In this document: one piece after another, positions 25,383 through 33,583 of the stretch
Layout of the letters: each line of letters starts with the position of its first letter
How positions within the stretch are numbered: the first letter of the stretch is position 1
Assembly: GCF_008728965.1 (NCBI RefSeq)
Contig: NZ_VSMC01000001.1
Coordinates: forward strand, 121,511-185,510
Source: Heminiphilus faecis
GTDB taxonomy: Bacteria > Bacteroidota > Bacteroidia > Bacteroidales > Muribaculaceae
Length of the DNA: 64,000 nt
Direction: 5' to 3'
Position numbers and translations under genes: made by a program
Notes under the pieces: model-generated
Databases searched by the model: none
The model's input: only the letters and a program-made list of their open reading frames with translations
Told to the model about the DNA's origin: nothing

Positions 25383-26144
25383 ATGAACTACACACCAAAC
25401 ATTCGAAAATCTGCACAAACCTTTGCCAATGTATTGCTAAAGGCAAAGGAGTGGTTTGCCTCGCTTTCAAAAACAGAGCAGCAAAAGCTTATTGACGAAT
25501 TAGAGCACGGAGCAGGTCTCCTTACTAATATTCGTCAACTAAATGCCTACATAGCCAAGTATGGCGAAATTCATCAAGCCAAATTGCTTCATGCATACGA
25601 GAAGATACCATCTAAAGTTTGGTACGAAGGCGGCATTACTGTCATTGATTATGGCTGCGGTCAAGGCATTGCTGAAATGGTTTTGTCAGATTATATGGCT
25701 TCGAGGTATGTTGATAATGACCACATCAAAGGTTTTATCCTCATTGAACCTTCACGCACAAATCTACAACGATGCATCGGCCATGTAAATGCGTTCTTTA
25801 GTGAATCAAAAATATCAGCCGTTTGTAAAAAGGATAACCAAATAAATAAAGATGACATCAATCCGGAATCCACAACCGTCATTCATCTTTTTTCCAATGT
25901 AATAGACTTAGATGATTTTGATGGCAATGCTGTTTTATCGGTGTTAAACGAAGATAAATCCCATAATAACATAATCGTATGTGTGAGCCCTTATTATCAG
26001 GAAGCAACACGCGGTAAGAGAATAAAAGAGTTTGGCGACAAACTTCAAGGGTATTCATTGGTATACAAATTAGAGAAGCACACTGATGATTGGGATAAGC
26101 CTTATAGTTGCCAGATATATATCTTTGTCAGCTCGTATTACTGA
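25383..26144 (+). CDS. Methyltransferase-fold hypothetical protein
   Basis: This 253-residue protein has a helical N-terminus of about 85 residues, then a Rossmann-like part with IDYGCGQGIAEM, which matches SAM-binding motif I, FILIEPSRTNLQRC, which matches the acidic loop of motif II, and TTVIHLFSNVIDLDDF at the motif IV position. The late aromatic strand SCQIYIFVSSYY ends the fold. The likely ligand is SAM, but the substrate is unknown. It is encoded directly after DUF1848 inside the repeat-flanked cassette, so the two probably form a functional pair. Confidence 0.65.
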   Translation: MNYTPNIRKSAQTFANVLLKAKEWFASLSKTEQQKLIDELEHGAGLLTNIRQLNAYIAKYGEIHQAKLLHAYEKIPSKVWYEGGITVIDYGCGQGIAEMVLSDYMASRYVDNDHIKGFILIEPSRTNLQRCIGHVNAFFSESKISAVCKKDNQINKDDINPESTTVIHLFSNVIDLDDFDGNAVLSVLNEDKSHNNIIVCVSPYYQEATRGKRIKEFGDKLQGYSLVYKLEKHTDDWDKPYSCQIYIFVSSYY

Positions 26145-26158
26145 CAACCTATGCCCCG

Positions 26159-26224
26159 ATTTGTTTGTATGGGAATATTCCGGACAGGCGTTTTATGACC
26201 TCAAATGGCATAATATGTTTGTAT
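26159..26224 (+). repeat. Right inner repeat with TTTGTTTGTAT units
   Basis: This is the partner of 24203-24256. It begins 15 bases after the stop of the methyltransferase-like gene. The spacer between the first unit and the 35-base block is longer here than in the left copy. Confidence 0.65.
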
Positions 26225-26273
26225 TTAGGTCGGTTAGCAAGGGTTAAATAACTGAAATACAGCGTTAAAGCCA

Positions 26274-26297
26274 TTCTTCAACGAGGAGGAGTATTGA
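26274..26297 (+). repeat. Right 24-bp direct repeat (attR-like)
   Basis: An exact copy of the last 24 bases of the DUF2795 gene, here without the rest of the gene. It is followed by the sequence that completes the terminator stem, so it is best read as the original downstream junction. Confidence 0.85.
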
Positions 26298-26318
26298 TCT
26301 AAAACCTCCTCGATTTTA
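26282..26318 (+). terminator. Displaced native terminator of the ATR-DUF2795 operon
   Basis: CGAGGAGG (26282-26289, inside the direct repeat) pairs perfectly with CCTCCTCG (26305-26312), followed by ATTTT. At the left repeat the same 5' arm has no partner. This shows that the DUF2795 gene originally continued into 26298 onwards. Confidence 0.65.
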
Positions 26319-26341
26319 AGATATAAATAACTTAAATACAG

Positions 26342-26382
26342 GCGATTGGCAAGCAACAAAATAAACTTGTCAATCGCTTTTT
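26342..26382 (+). terminator. Rho-independent terminator
   Basis: GCGATTGGCAAG (26342-26353) pairs with CTTGTCAATCGC (26366-26377) over 12 positions with one G-T wobble, followed by TTTTT. The 15 bases CAAAATAAACTTGTC in its loop and right arm recur at 26397-26411. The rest of the 26383-26663 gap holds an AT-rich leader and a -7-like TAATTTTG at 26508-26515; I see nothing else in it. Confidence 0.75.
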
Positions 26383-26663
26383 ATATCCTTTCACTGCAAA
26401 ATAAACTTGTCTATTTTCATTCGTAAAGTCCAACACAAAATCATCCGAAGACCTCGCAAGAAACTTAATTTCGACTCTCCTAAAAATGCTTTCTTCCGAC
26501 AAATCCCTAATTTTGCACTTGCCAGTTGAGAGTAGGCATTGTTAATGGCTTTAAAAATATTTACTTATTTATTTGCATTAGTTAATTCATTTGAATATAT
26601 TTGTATATTATTGCTCGCAATTCAGAAGTAGATTTAATTTAACCAACGAATAACCAATCCTTT

Positions 26664-28460
26664 ATGAAAAAACTTTCATTCCTTGTACTATCTATAGTCA
26701 TGTCATTACTGTCCAATGCAGCAATAACTCAAGCCAACATGAGTCCGAGCACAAACGGCAGCTATGTTTTCACATGCTATGGTGAAGACGGACAGATATC
26801 GCTTCAATTGTCGCTATACCCCGATTTCAGCCGCGCCACAACCGCAAAGATGATACAAGCAAGCGACAATCGGCTGCGCCATACAATGACCCTGAAACCC
26901 TCGCACCTCACATCGGGCAGATACTATTGGCGCGTCATCAACTTCGCCACAGGCTCATATGCACCCCAAAAAGACAAATGGACATACTTCGACTTTACCG
27001 GTACGGCAAAAGAGAATATACCCGACCTGACTCTAAAGGACGAAACGGCACACGAAACCTTCAAACCCGACACAGACACCGACATAAACATCACCTCACT
27101 ATGGCTGCGGTCGTTTAATCTCGGCAACAACATATTCAAATCAATCGACCACCCCAACAGCAACAACGCACAAATAAACGAGACCTACAATCACGGTGCG
27201 GTAGTACGCAACGGCATCATCTACATAAACCGCGGCAGTCTGTCAACCTCGGGCTGGGTACTCGACAAGACGCGAGTGTGGCTCGAACGTTACGACCTCA
27301 AGACCGGGAAAGAGCACAAACTGCTGCTCGTACGCGCTCCCGGAGGAGGCGACTATCCGGCAAAAGAGGTGATGCCGTGGATACGCGAGGATGCCGACGG
27401 CACCATATACTTCACGACATCGCGCCTCAATAACGGAGCGCCGAGGCGAGTGACAATCTACACCATAGACCTTGACGGCATAACAGCCGACACCGACGAG
27501 GTGACCGCCCGCGAAATAAAAACACTGACAATGCCCGAGGGTTTCGACCAAGGAGGCTTCTTCACCGTCGACGGCAGCATAGCCTCCGGAGAATACACGT
27601 TATGGAGCATACCCGAAAACTTCTACGTGGACACCAAAGCAACGGGCTTCACCGTACACCGATGGAACATAAAAGGCAGCTCGGTAAAGCACGCCAAGGC
27701 CTCTATGCCCGATATAAAATGGCTTACTCCCGACCTGAATGACTTCAACGGTTTCGGCTTGGCGCGCGTATATCCGGTCGACGACGAGTACTTCTACATG
27801 CACACGGGGCGTACGGCCCCTGCCGGACCCACGATGTCGGTCATGCTCTGTCGTTTTATCGACGGCGGAGAATGTGAGGTTATAAGTTCGTTTGATGACA
27901 GTGGCGATGCAGTACCGCCTACGGCTCACGGCAGTGCCGGTATATCAATGTTTGAGATATCCGGAAACAGATTCATTGCCTACGGTGTGGCTAAAGAAAA
28001 GGATAATACCGTCATGCAGATAATGGCTACACCATCCTATACCTCCAATTTCAGAGAGCACAGGACGGTGTGGCGTCTGTGCGACGACAAAGGCATGTCA
28101 ACCAACGCATTCCAAGGCTGCGACGTAAAATATCTTCCCGGATCCACTGACGGCAAAGGAGGCATGCTGCTTCTTTATGCACCAAACGCCGCCCTCGGCT
28201 TGTATAACGTCGACGTGGATTCGCGCTCTACAGGCATCGAGGCGACCCAAGCCGACACTGCAGTGATACGTTACTGCGCGGGAAGCATAATCGCCGACCG
28301 GGAGATTGACGGATTCACAATGTATGACCTCGGCGGACATGCTGTGGCATCACGTACCGGCCGCGGCACGCATTTCGATATAAGCGACATGGCTCCGGGC
28401 ATCTATATAATAAGAACAAACGGTAGCCTGACTTCTGTCAAGATTATAGTGACACGATAA
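26664..28460 (+). CDS. Secreted protein with probable T9SS sorting domain
   Basis: This 598-residue protein has a signal peptide (LSFLVLSIVMSLLSNA) and a C-terminal domain ending MAPGIYIIRTNG followed by a KIIV strand, the pattern of type A T9SS sorting domains. The body is beta-rich with repeated W-, G- and D-containing strands and may be a beta-propeller, but no catalytic family is recognisable. PorU, the T9SS sortase, is encoded at 46344-49718, so export by this system is plausible. Genes on both sides are unrelated, so it is probably monocistronic. Confidence 0.7.
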   Translation: MKKLSFLVLSIVMSLLSNAAITQANMSPSTNGSYVFTCYGEDGQISLQLSLYPDFSRATTAKMIQASDNRLRHTMTLKPSHLTSGRYYWRVINFATGSYAPQKDKWTYFDFTGTAKENIPDLTLKDETAHETFKPDTDTDINITSLWLRSFNLGNNIFKSIDHPNSNNAQINETYNHGAVVRNGIIYINRGSLSTSGWVLDKTRVWLERYDLKTGKEHKLLLVRAPGGGDYPAKEVMPWIREDADGTIYFTTSRLNNGAPRRVTIYTIDLDGITADTDEVTAREIKTLTMPEGFDQGGFFTVDGSIASGEYTLWSIPENFYVDTKATGFTVHRWNIKGSSVKHAKASMPDIKWLTPDLNDFNGFGLARVYPVDDEYFYMHTGRTAPAGPTMSVMLCRFIDGGECEVISSFDDSGDAVPPTAHGSAGISMFEISGNRFIAYGVAKEKDNTVMQIMATPSYTSNFREHRTVWRLCDDKGMSTNAFQGCDVKYLPGSTDGKGGMLLLYAPNAALGLYNVDVDSRSTGIEATQADTAVIRYCAGSIIADREIDGFTMYDLGGHAVASRTGRGTHFDISDMAPGIYIIRTNGSLTSVKIIVTR

Positions 28461-28565
28461 GCTGGACATACACTCTGCTGCCTTTTCCCGTTTTTATGTT
28501 GCGTTTTGTTAAAATATCGATATAAAGAGCCTTTTTTCTGTTTAATTTATCAGCGAAAGCGGTGT

Positions 28566-28596
28566 TATGGCACATTTTAAGCATTTGTGTGCCATA
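28566..28596. promoter_or_regulatory. Inverted repeat upstream of the Vor operon
   Basis: TATGGCACA (28566-28574) and TGTGCCATA (28588-28596) form perfect 9-base arms around 13 bases. The site is about 60 bases upstream of the -7 box at 28641-28648 and could bind a dimeric regulator or form a hairpin. No downstream T tract makes it a terminator. Confidence 0.4.
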
Positions 28597-28640
28597 GGTT
28601 AAGGTTTTGTTAAAAGGTGTTACACGTGGGAATTAATTCT

Positions 28641-28648
28641 TATATTTG
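28641..28648 (+). promoter_or_regulatory. -7 box of the Vor operon
   Basis: TATATTTG matches the -7 consensus, 42 bases before the ferredoxin start. No convincing -33 element is seen. Confidence 0.5.
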
Positions 28649-28689
28649 CTTGTTCAACGTTTTTAAATATACGATAATACAATCAGATT

Positions 28690-28920
28690 ATGGCAAAAGT
28701 AAAAGGTGCCGTAGTGGTAAATGAAGAGCGATGCAAGGGTTGCGACCTGTGTGTGGTGGCATGTCCTACCGACACTCTCGCGCTTCAGTCAAAAGAGGTC
28801 AACGACCGGGGATATCACTTCGCCTACATGGCCCGGCCCGACTCGTGTATAGGGTGTAGCAACTGTGCGGTTGTGTGCCCCGACGGTTGCATAGAAGTAT
28901 ATCGAGTAATCGTCAAGTAA
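28690..28920 (+). CDS. 2-oxoacid:acceptor oxidoreductase ferredoxin (delta) subunit
   Basis: This 76-residue protein contains two [4Fe-4S] motifs, CKGCDLCVVACP and CIGCSNCAVVCP, and little else. It is the first gene of a four-gene oxidoreductase operon and would pass electrons from the TPP-containing subunit to ferredoxin. Length and position match the VorD/KorD subunits. Confidence 0.95.
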   Translation: MAKVKGAVVVNEERCKGCDLCVVACPTDTLALQSKEVNDRGYHFAYMARPDSCIGCSNCAVVCPDGCIEVYRVIVK

Positions 28921-28941
28921 CAACTTTTTAAATTGCCTGTT

Positions 28942-30033
28942 ATGAAAGAAGAGATAAAACTGATGAAGGGTAACGAAGCAATAGCCCACGCTGCCATAAG
29001 ATACGGCGCCGACGGATACTTCGGCTACCCCATAACCCCACAGAGCGAAATACTCGAAACCCTTGAAGAACTCATGCCGTGGGACACCACCGGTATGGTT
29101 GTGCTGCAGGCAGAGAGTGAAGTAGCCGCCATCAACATGGTGTACGGAGGAGCCGCCTGCGGCCGTGCCGTGTTCACTTCGTCGTCGTCACCCGGAGTAA
29201 GTCTGAAGCAGGAAGGCATAAGCTACATAGCTGCCGGCGAACTTCCGGCACTCATAATAAATGTCATGCGTGGAGGACCCGGACTGGGCACCATACAGCC
29301 CTCGCAGGCCGACTACTTCCAAGCTGTCAAAGGCGGCGGCCACGGCGACTACAAGCTCATAACCCTCGCGCCCTCATCGGTTCAGGAAATGGCCGACTTC
29401 GTAGGCCTCGGTTTTGACCTTGCCTTCAAATACCGCACGCCTGCCATCATACTCGCCGACGGCATCGTGGGCCAGATGATGGAAAAAGTGGTGCTCCCCG
29501 AACAGAGACCCCGTCGCACACCCGAGCAGATAGCCGAGCAGTGCCCTTGGGCAGTCACCGGCAAGCCGCACCACCGCGGGCGCAACATCATGACCACTCT
29601 TGAGCTCGAACCGTCGGCAATGGAGGTCATAAACAACCGCCTTCAGGCCAAATACCGCATAATCGAAGAAAACGAAGTGCGCTTTCAGGCCTATGACACC
29701 GACGATGCCGACTACCTCATCGTGGCGTTCGGCTCCATAGCGCGCATATGTCATAAAGCCGTCGAGGATGCCCGTGCCGCAGGCATAAAACTCGGGTTGC
29801 TCCGGCCTATAACACTATGGCCCTTCCCCGTTGATGAAGTAAAGCGCCTTGCCGCAAAAGTAAAAGGCATACTCGTTGTCGAGATCAATGCCGGCCAGAT
29901 GATCGAGGATGTACGCCTCGCCTGTCACGACAGTGTGCCGGTGCATCACTTCGGACGCCTCGGCGGTATAGTGCCCAATCCTCAGGAAGTACTTGACGCA
30001 TTCATCGACCGCTTTCCCGAGTCTGCATCTTAA
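28942..30033 (+). CDS. vorB: 3-methyl-2-oxobutanoate dehydrogenase alpha subunit VorB
   Basis: This 363-residue protein is the pyrimidine-binding alpha subunit of a 2-oxoacid:ferredoxin oxidoreductase: GNEAIAHAAIRYGADGYFGY and PITPQSE, then VLQAESEVAAINMVYGGAA with the conserved TSSSSPG stretch, and a C-terminal domain II (YLIVAFGSIARICHKAVEDA). ATG 28942 is chosen over an upstream TTG. The complex oxidatively decarboxylates branched-chain 2-oxoacids to acyl-CoA or works in the reductive direction in anaerobes. A 2-oxoglutarate specificity cannot be excluded. Confidence 0.92.
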   Translation: MKEEIKLMKGNEAIAHAAIRYGADGYFGYPITPQSEILETLEELMPWDTTGMVVLQAESEVAAINMVYGGAACGRAVFTSSSSPGVSLKQEGISYIAAGELPALIINVMRGGPGLGTIQPSQADYFQAVKGGGHGDYKLITLAPSSVQEMADFVGLGFDLAFKYRTPAIILADGIVGQMMEKVVLPEQRPRRTPEQIAEQCPWAVTGKPHHRGRNIMTTLELEPSAMEVINNRLQAKYRIIEENEVRFQAYDTDDADYLIVAFGSIARICHKAVEDARAAGIKLGLLRPITLWPFPVDEVKRLAAKVKGILVVEINAGQMIEDVRLACHDSVPVHHFGRLGGIVPNPQEVLDAFIDRFPESAS

Positions 30034-30058
30034 TCTAACCCGCTAACAGAAGAAGATT

Positions 30059-30829
30059 ATGGATAACAACGATATAATACGTCCCGAAAATAAAGTGTAT
30101 TGCCGCCCTGCACTGCTTACCGACAATACAATGCACTATTGTCCCGGATGCAGCCACGGAGTTGTACACAAACTCATTGCCGAGATAGTGGAAGAGCTCG
30201 GACTGCAGGAACGCACCATAGGCATAGCCCCTGTAGGATGTGCCGTGTTTGCCTACAACTATGTCGACATCGACTGGATAGAGGCCGCTCACGGACGCGC
30301 ACCAGCAATAGCCACCGCGGTCAAGCGACTGCAGCCCGACCGCATGGTGTTTACCTATCAGGGCGACGGCGACCTTGCCGCGATAGGAACCTGCGAGTCA
30401 ATACACGCCGCCAACCGCGGCGAGAACATAGTCATCGTGTTTATAAACAACGGCATTTACGGTATGACCGGCGGACAGATGGCTCCGACGACTCTTGAAG
30501 GCATGGTCACATCGACCACCCCTTACGGCCGACGTATAGACCTCAACGGCTACCCGTTGAAGATAGGCCCAATATTCGCCATGCTCGAAGGCACCTGCTA
30601 TGTGACCCGTCAGTCGGTACACACTCCCGCCAACGTGCGCAAGACCAAAGCCGCCCTCAAAAAGGCATTTCAAAATTCGATGGCAGGCCTCGGCACGTCA
30701 GTGGTGGAGGTAGTGAGCACATGCAGTTCAGGATGGAAAATGACTCCTGCCGAGTCCAACAAATGGATGGAAGAAAACATGTTTGCCCACTATCCGCTGG
30801 GCGATCTTAAAAACACAACAGACCAATGA
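30059..30829 (+). CDS. 2-oxoacid:acceptor oxidoreductase beta subunit (TPP-binding)
   Basis: This 256-residue protein has the TPP-binding motif GDGDLAAIGTCESIHAANRG with the NNGIYGMTGGQMAPT partner, and the N-terminal CPGCSHG sequence that ligands an iron-sulfur cluster or the cofactor in this family. It forms the catalytic unit with VorB. Its stop overlaps the start of the gamma subunit (ATGA). Confidence 0.94.
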   Translation: MDNNDIIRPENKVYCRPALLTDNTMHYCPGCSHGVVHKLIAEIVEELGLQERTIGIAPVGCAVFAYNYVDIDWIEAAHGRAPAIATAVKRLQPDRMVFTYQGDGDLAAIGTCESIHAANRGENIVIVFINNGIYGMTGGQMAPTTLEGMVTSTTPYGRRIDLNGYPLKIGPIFAMLEGTCYVTRQSVHTPANVRKTKAALKKAFQNSMAGLGTSVVEVVSTCSSGWKMTPAESNKWMEENMFAHYPLGDLKNTTDQ

Positions 30830-31365
30830 AAGAGGAAATTATAATAGCGGGATTTGGAGGACAAGGCGTGTTGTCAATGGGCAAAATACTCGCCTACGCT
30901 GCCCTTATGAATGAGCTTGAAGTCACTTGGATGCCGGCTTATGGTCCAGAACAACGCGGCGGTACCGCCAATGTCACCGTAATAATTAGCGACAGTCCGG
31001 TAAGCTCGCCCGTACTTGACAGCTATGACGTGGCGGTAGTACTCAATCAGCAGAGTCTCGACAAGTTTGAACACAAAGTAAAACCCGGTGGCATACTCAT
31101 CTACGACTCCTACGGCGTGCATCACCGCCCCACCCGCAGTGACATCACCGTACACGAGATAAAAGCAATGGACGCCTCACTCGAAATGGGTAATTCGAAG
31201 ATATACAATATGATTGTGCTCGGTGCGCTGCTCGGTCTGCGCGACATCGTGCCGATGGATGCTGTGCTCCGCGGGCTCAAAAAGACTCTCCCCGAGCGAC
31301 ATCACCACCTTATGCCGCTCAACGAGGAGGCCATACGCCGCGGACAAGCACTCGCCGCCAAGTAA
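30826..31365 (+). CDS. 2-oxoacid:acceptor oxidoreductase gamma subunit
   Basis: This 179-residue protein has the gamma-subunit features IIAGFGGQGVLSMGKILAYA, MPAYGPEQRGGTANVTVIIS and a central SLDKFEHKVKPGG segment. It completes the four-subunit enzyme (delta, alpha, beta, gamma) and is the last gene before a strong terminator. Confidence 0.95.
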   Translation: MKEEIIIAGFGGQGVLSMGKILAYAALMNELEVTWMPAYGPEQRGGTANVTVIISDSPVSSPVLDSYDVAVVLNQQSLDKFEHKVKPGGILIYDSYGVHHRPTRSDITVHEIKAMDASLEMGNSKIYNMIVLGALLGLRDIVPMDAVLRGLKKTLPERHHHLMPLNEEAIRRGQALAAK

Positions 31366-31396
31366 GCCTATCCAGCCTCATACAAAATAGGTATAT

Positions 31397-31431
31397 AAAC
31401 ATGGCGCCGCGACAATCGCGGCGCCATGTTT
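31397..31431. terminator. Strong bidirectional terminator
   Basis: AAACATGGCGCCGCG (31397-31411) pairs perfectly with CGCGGCGCCATGTTT (31417-31431) around a five-base loop. It lies between the convergent Vor and CorC/HlyC operons and can serve both. Confidence 0.9.
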
Positions 31432-31453
31432 ATTATATCCATCGGACAGAGGT

Positions 31454-32746
31454 TCAGTCCTTTTTATCGTCCGCATCAGCGGAAAACTCCATACGTATAA
31501 GTTCAAGGCGAGTGGCCGACTTTTTAAGAATGGTAAAAGTCATACCCTCGATGTCAACCACCGAACCTTGCGACGGTATCTCACCGAGATTATTGAGTAT
31601 AAAACCGGCAAGCGTCTGATACTCGTCCGACTCGGGAATGTCGATATTGAAGTTGTCGCGCAAATCTCCTATCTCACACCGGCCCGAGAATTCAAATACT
31701 CCGGGTTCAATCTGACGTGCCGTAAGACGGCGGTTGTCGTGCTCGTCCTGTATGTCGCCGAATATCTCCTCCACAAGATCCTCAAGTGACACAAGTCCGG
31801 CAGTACCCCCAAATTCATCCACGACCACAGCCATGGACCTTTTTTCAGCAAGCAGACGACGCATCATTTTATTGGCCAGCAATGTCTCCGGAGCAAATAT
31901 CACCGGCTTTATCTCCGCTTTCCAGTCAGAATCGGGCCTGAACAGCTCGCTCACGTGAATATAACCGAGCACGTTGTCTATGTCCTCGCTATACACCAAA
32001 ATCTTTGAGCGCCCTGACGAGGTAAAAAGCTGCGAAAGCATCTCACGCGTGGTAGTGTCTATATTGACAGCCACAACCTCGTTGCGCGGGGTCATGCAGT
32101 CACGCAGGTGTGTCGACGAGAAGTCTATGGCGTTGTGAAATATCTTGACCTCATTCTCAACCTTGTCCTGAGCGGCTGTATCGTCAATGGTAGTCTGTAT
32201 ATACTGGTTAAGTTCACCTATGCTGAGAACTCCGAGCGAACGGTTGGCATCCTTTATGCCGCACAGCCTCATCAAAGCCTTTGACAGCCATGCCGTAAAT
32301 ATGGATATGGGATAAAGCACGACCCAGAAGAAAAATATAGGCAGTGCGAAATACCTGAGCGACGAGTTGGGATTAATCCTGAATATGGCTTTTGGGAAAA
32401 ACTCACCCGTTATAAGTATCACGGCGGTCGAGATAAGTGTCTGCATGACAAGCACAAAAATCTCGTTGGGATATATACTCTCAAGCCAAGGCGACAACAG
32501 CGCCGCCGCCCCCATGCCGTACACTACGAGCATGATATTGTTGCCTACAAGAATAGTGGATATAAACAGGTCCTGATACTTGTAATAAAGATTGACTATG
32601 TGTCCGATAAAACCTCCCCGCTTGACATCTATCTCCACTTTGACACGGTTGGAGGAGATATAAGCTATCTCCACTCCCGAGAACAGAGCAGAAAACGCCA
32701 GCGATACTACTGCGATAATAAGCCAGTTAAGCGTCAATGCATCCAT
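31454..32746 (-). CDS. CNNM/HlyC-CorC family membrane protein
   Basis: This 430-residue protein has an N-terminal DUF21 (CNNM) membrane domain with about four helices (residues 5-165), a CBS pair (about 205-330, including DCMTPRNEVVAVN and VVDEFGGTAGLVSLEDLVEE) and a C-terminal CorC_HlyC domain (DEYQTLAGFILNNLGEIP). The family includes Mg2+/Co2+ transport proteins, and in Bacteroidetes also GldE. The annotation hemolysin is historical. It is 10 bases downstream of lptC on the same strand. Confidence 0.92.
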   Translation of the reverse strand: MDALTLNWLIIAVVSLAFSALFSGVEIAYISSNRVKVEIDVKRGGFIGHIVNLYYKYQDLFISTILVGNNIMLVVYGMGAAALLSPWLESIYPNEIFVLVMQTLISTAVILITGEFFPKAIFRINPNSSLRYFALPIFFFWVVLYPISIFTAWLSKALMRLCGIKDANRSLGVLSIGELNQYIQTTIDDTAAQDKVENEVKIFHNAIDFSSTHLRDCMTPRNEVVAVNIDTTTREMLSQLFTSSGRSKILVYSEDIDNVLGYIHVSELFRPDSDWKAEIKPVIFAPETLLANKMMRRLLAEKRSMAVVVDEFGGTAGLVSLEDLVEEIFGDIQDEHDNRRLTARQIEPGVFEFSGRCEIGDLRDNFNIDIPESDEYQTLAGFILNNLGEIPSQGSVVDIEGMTFTILKKSATRLELIRMEFSADADDKKD

Positions 32747-32755
32747 AAGCCTTGT

Positions 32756-33565
32756 TTACTTCTTTTTAACAAACGTATCGGTACGCAAGGTAGCCTGATC
32801 CAGCATCACGTTCTTCTCAAGTTTAGGCGACTGAGGACGCAATGGCTTGGCACCAGCCTTGCGAAGCGGACGGGCACTATTCACGGGCACAGACTTAGCT
32901 TCAGTTGCCTTACCGGCTGCAACAGGTGCCGGAGTTTCGCTGACCGGCCTTACACTATCGGCACCGGCCGTGGAATCGCGACGTCCTTTGAAGTCAGACA
33001 CCGGAAATATGCCCGAGGGCTTGTTAATAGAGTAAGTTGTCATACGCTCGTTGGAATTGAAGCCGTAGCCCTCAATGATACGGTCGCTTTTTTCAATATG
33101 TATGAATGAATCAGAATAGACCTTACGCGACCGTTGATCCCAGAATATCTGCTGCGACAAAAACTTCTCATTAAGCGTATTCAGTACATTTACGTCACCG
33201 TCAAGACGCCACAGGCCTTTATTTTTGAAATAAGTGGCCGAGTCGCAGACTATGGTAGCCTCGGCGGAAAATTTGTCATCAAACTTCTCCAGAAACATCC
33301 CCTCCGGAAACCGCCACTGAGGCTCCTCGGCCTCGTCAAATACGAGCCACAGAGGTGCCGTGATACGATAACGTGTGACTCCCGAGTCCGATATAAGGGT
33401 CACCACATTATAGGTTGTCATCGTAGGCACAGAATTGCCGTCAACCTCACGGTGTATGACATCGGTCTTCTCTTCGGTACAGGCCGTAATGACTATCGCA
33501 ACCGCCAATATGACCGACGGCAGCACATGCAATCCTGAAAACAATGTACCGATATTACGCTTCAT
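32756..33565 (-). CDS. lptC: LPS export protein LptC
   Basis: This 269-residue protein starts with a membrane or lipoprotein signal (cysteine 29 in VITACTEEK), then the LptC beta-jellyroll: VVTLISDSGVTRYRITAPLW, FPEGMFLEKFDD, ADSATYF-like and GDVNVLNTLNEKFLSQQIFW. A Pro/Ala/Lys-rich low-complexity tail of about 65 residues follows. LptC receives lipopolysaccharide from LptBFG in the periplasm. Its position between an outer-membrane barrel and a CNNM gene is typical of Bacteroidales. Confidence 0.88.
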   Translation of the reverse strand: MKRNIGTLFSGLHVLPSVILAVAIVITACTEEKTDVIHREVDGNSVPTMTTYNVVTLISDSGVTRYRITAPLWLVFDEAEEPQWRFPEGMFLEKFDDKFSAEATIVCDSATYFKNKGLWRLDGDVNVLNTLNEKFLSQQIFWDQRSRKVYSDSFIHIEKSDRIIEGYGFNSNERMTTYSINKPSGIFPVSDFKGRRDSTAGADSVRPVSETPAPVAAGKATEAKSVPVNSARPLRKAGAKPLRPQSPKLEKNVMLDQATLRTDTFVKKK

Positions 33566-33583
33566 AAGCTACGCCAAGGGTGA

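Larger units (their letters stand above)
24152..26297 (+). mobile_element. Putative 2.1-kb integrated cassette (DUF1848 plus methyltransferase-like gene)
   Basis: The segment lies between two identical 24-bp direct repeats made from the end of the DUF2795 gene. It is more AT-rich than the flanking core genes and carries two genes plus internal repeats near both ends. The native DUF2795 terminator is split off to the far end at 26282-26318. This is the pattern left by site-specific integration into a gene 3' end. No recombinase is present, so it would be a non-autonomous or decayed element. Tandem duplication by another mechanism remains possible. Confidence 0.6.

Noticed and set aside
26357-26411. 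Two CAAAATAAACTTGTC copies as a CRISPR-like or tandem repeat array
   Set aside because: There are only two copies, the first overlaps a terminator stem, and no spacer periodicity or cas genes are present in the window.
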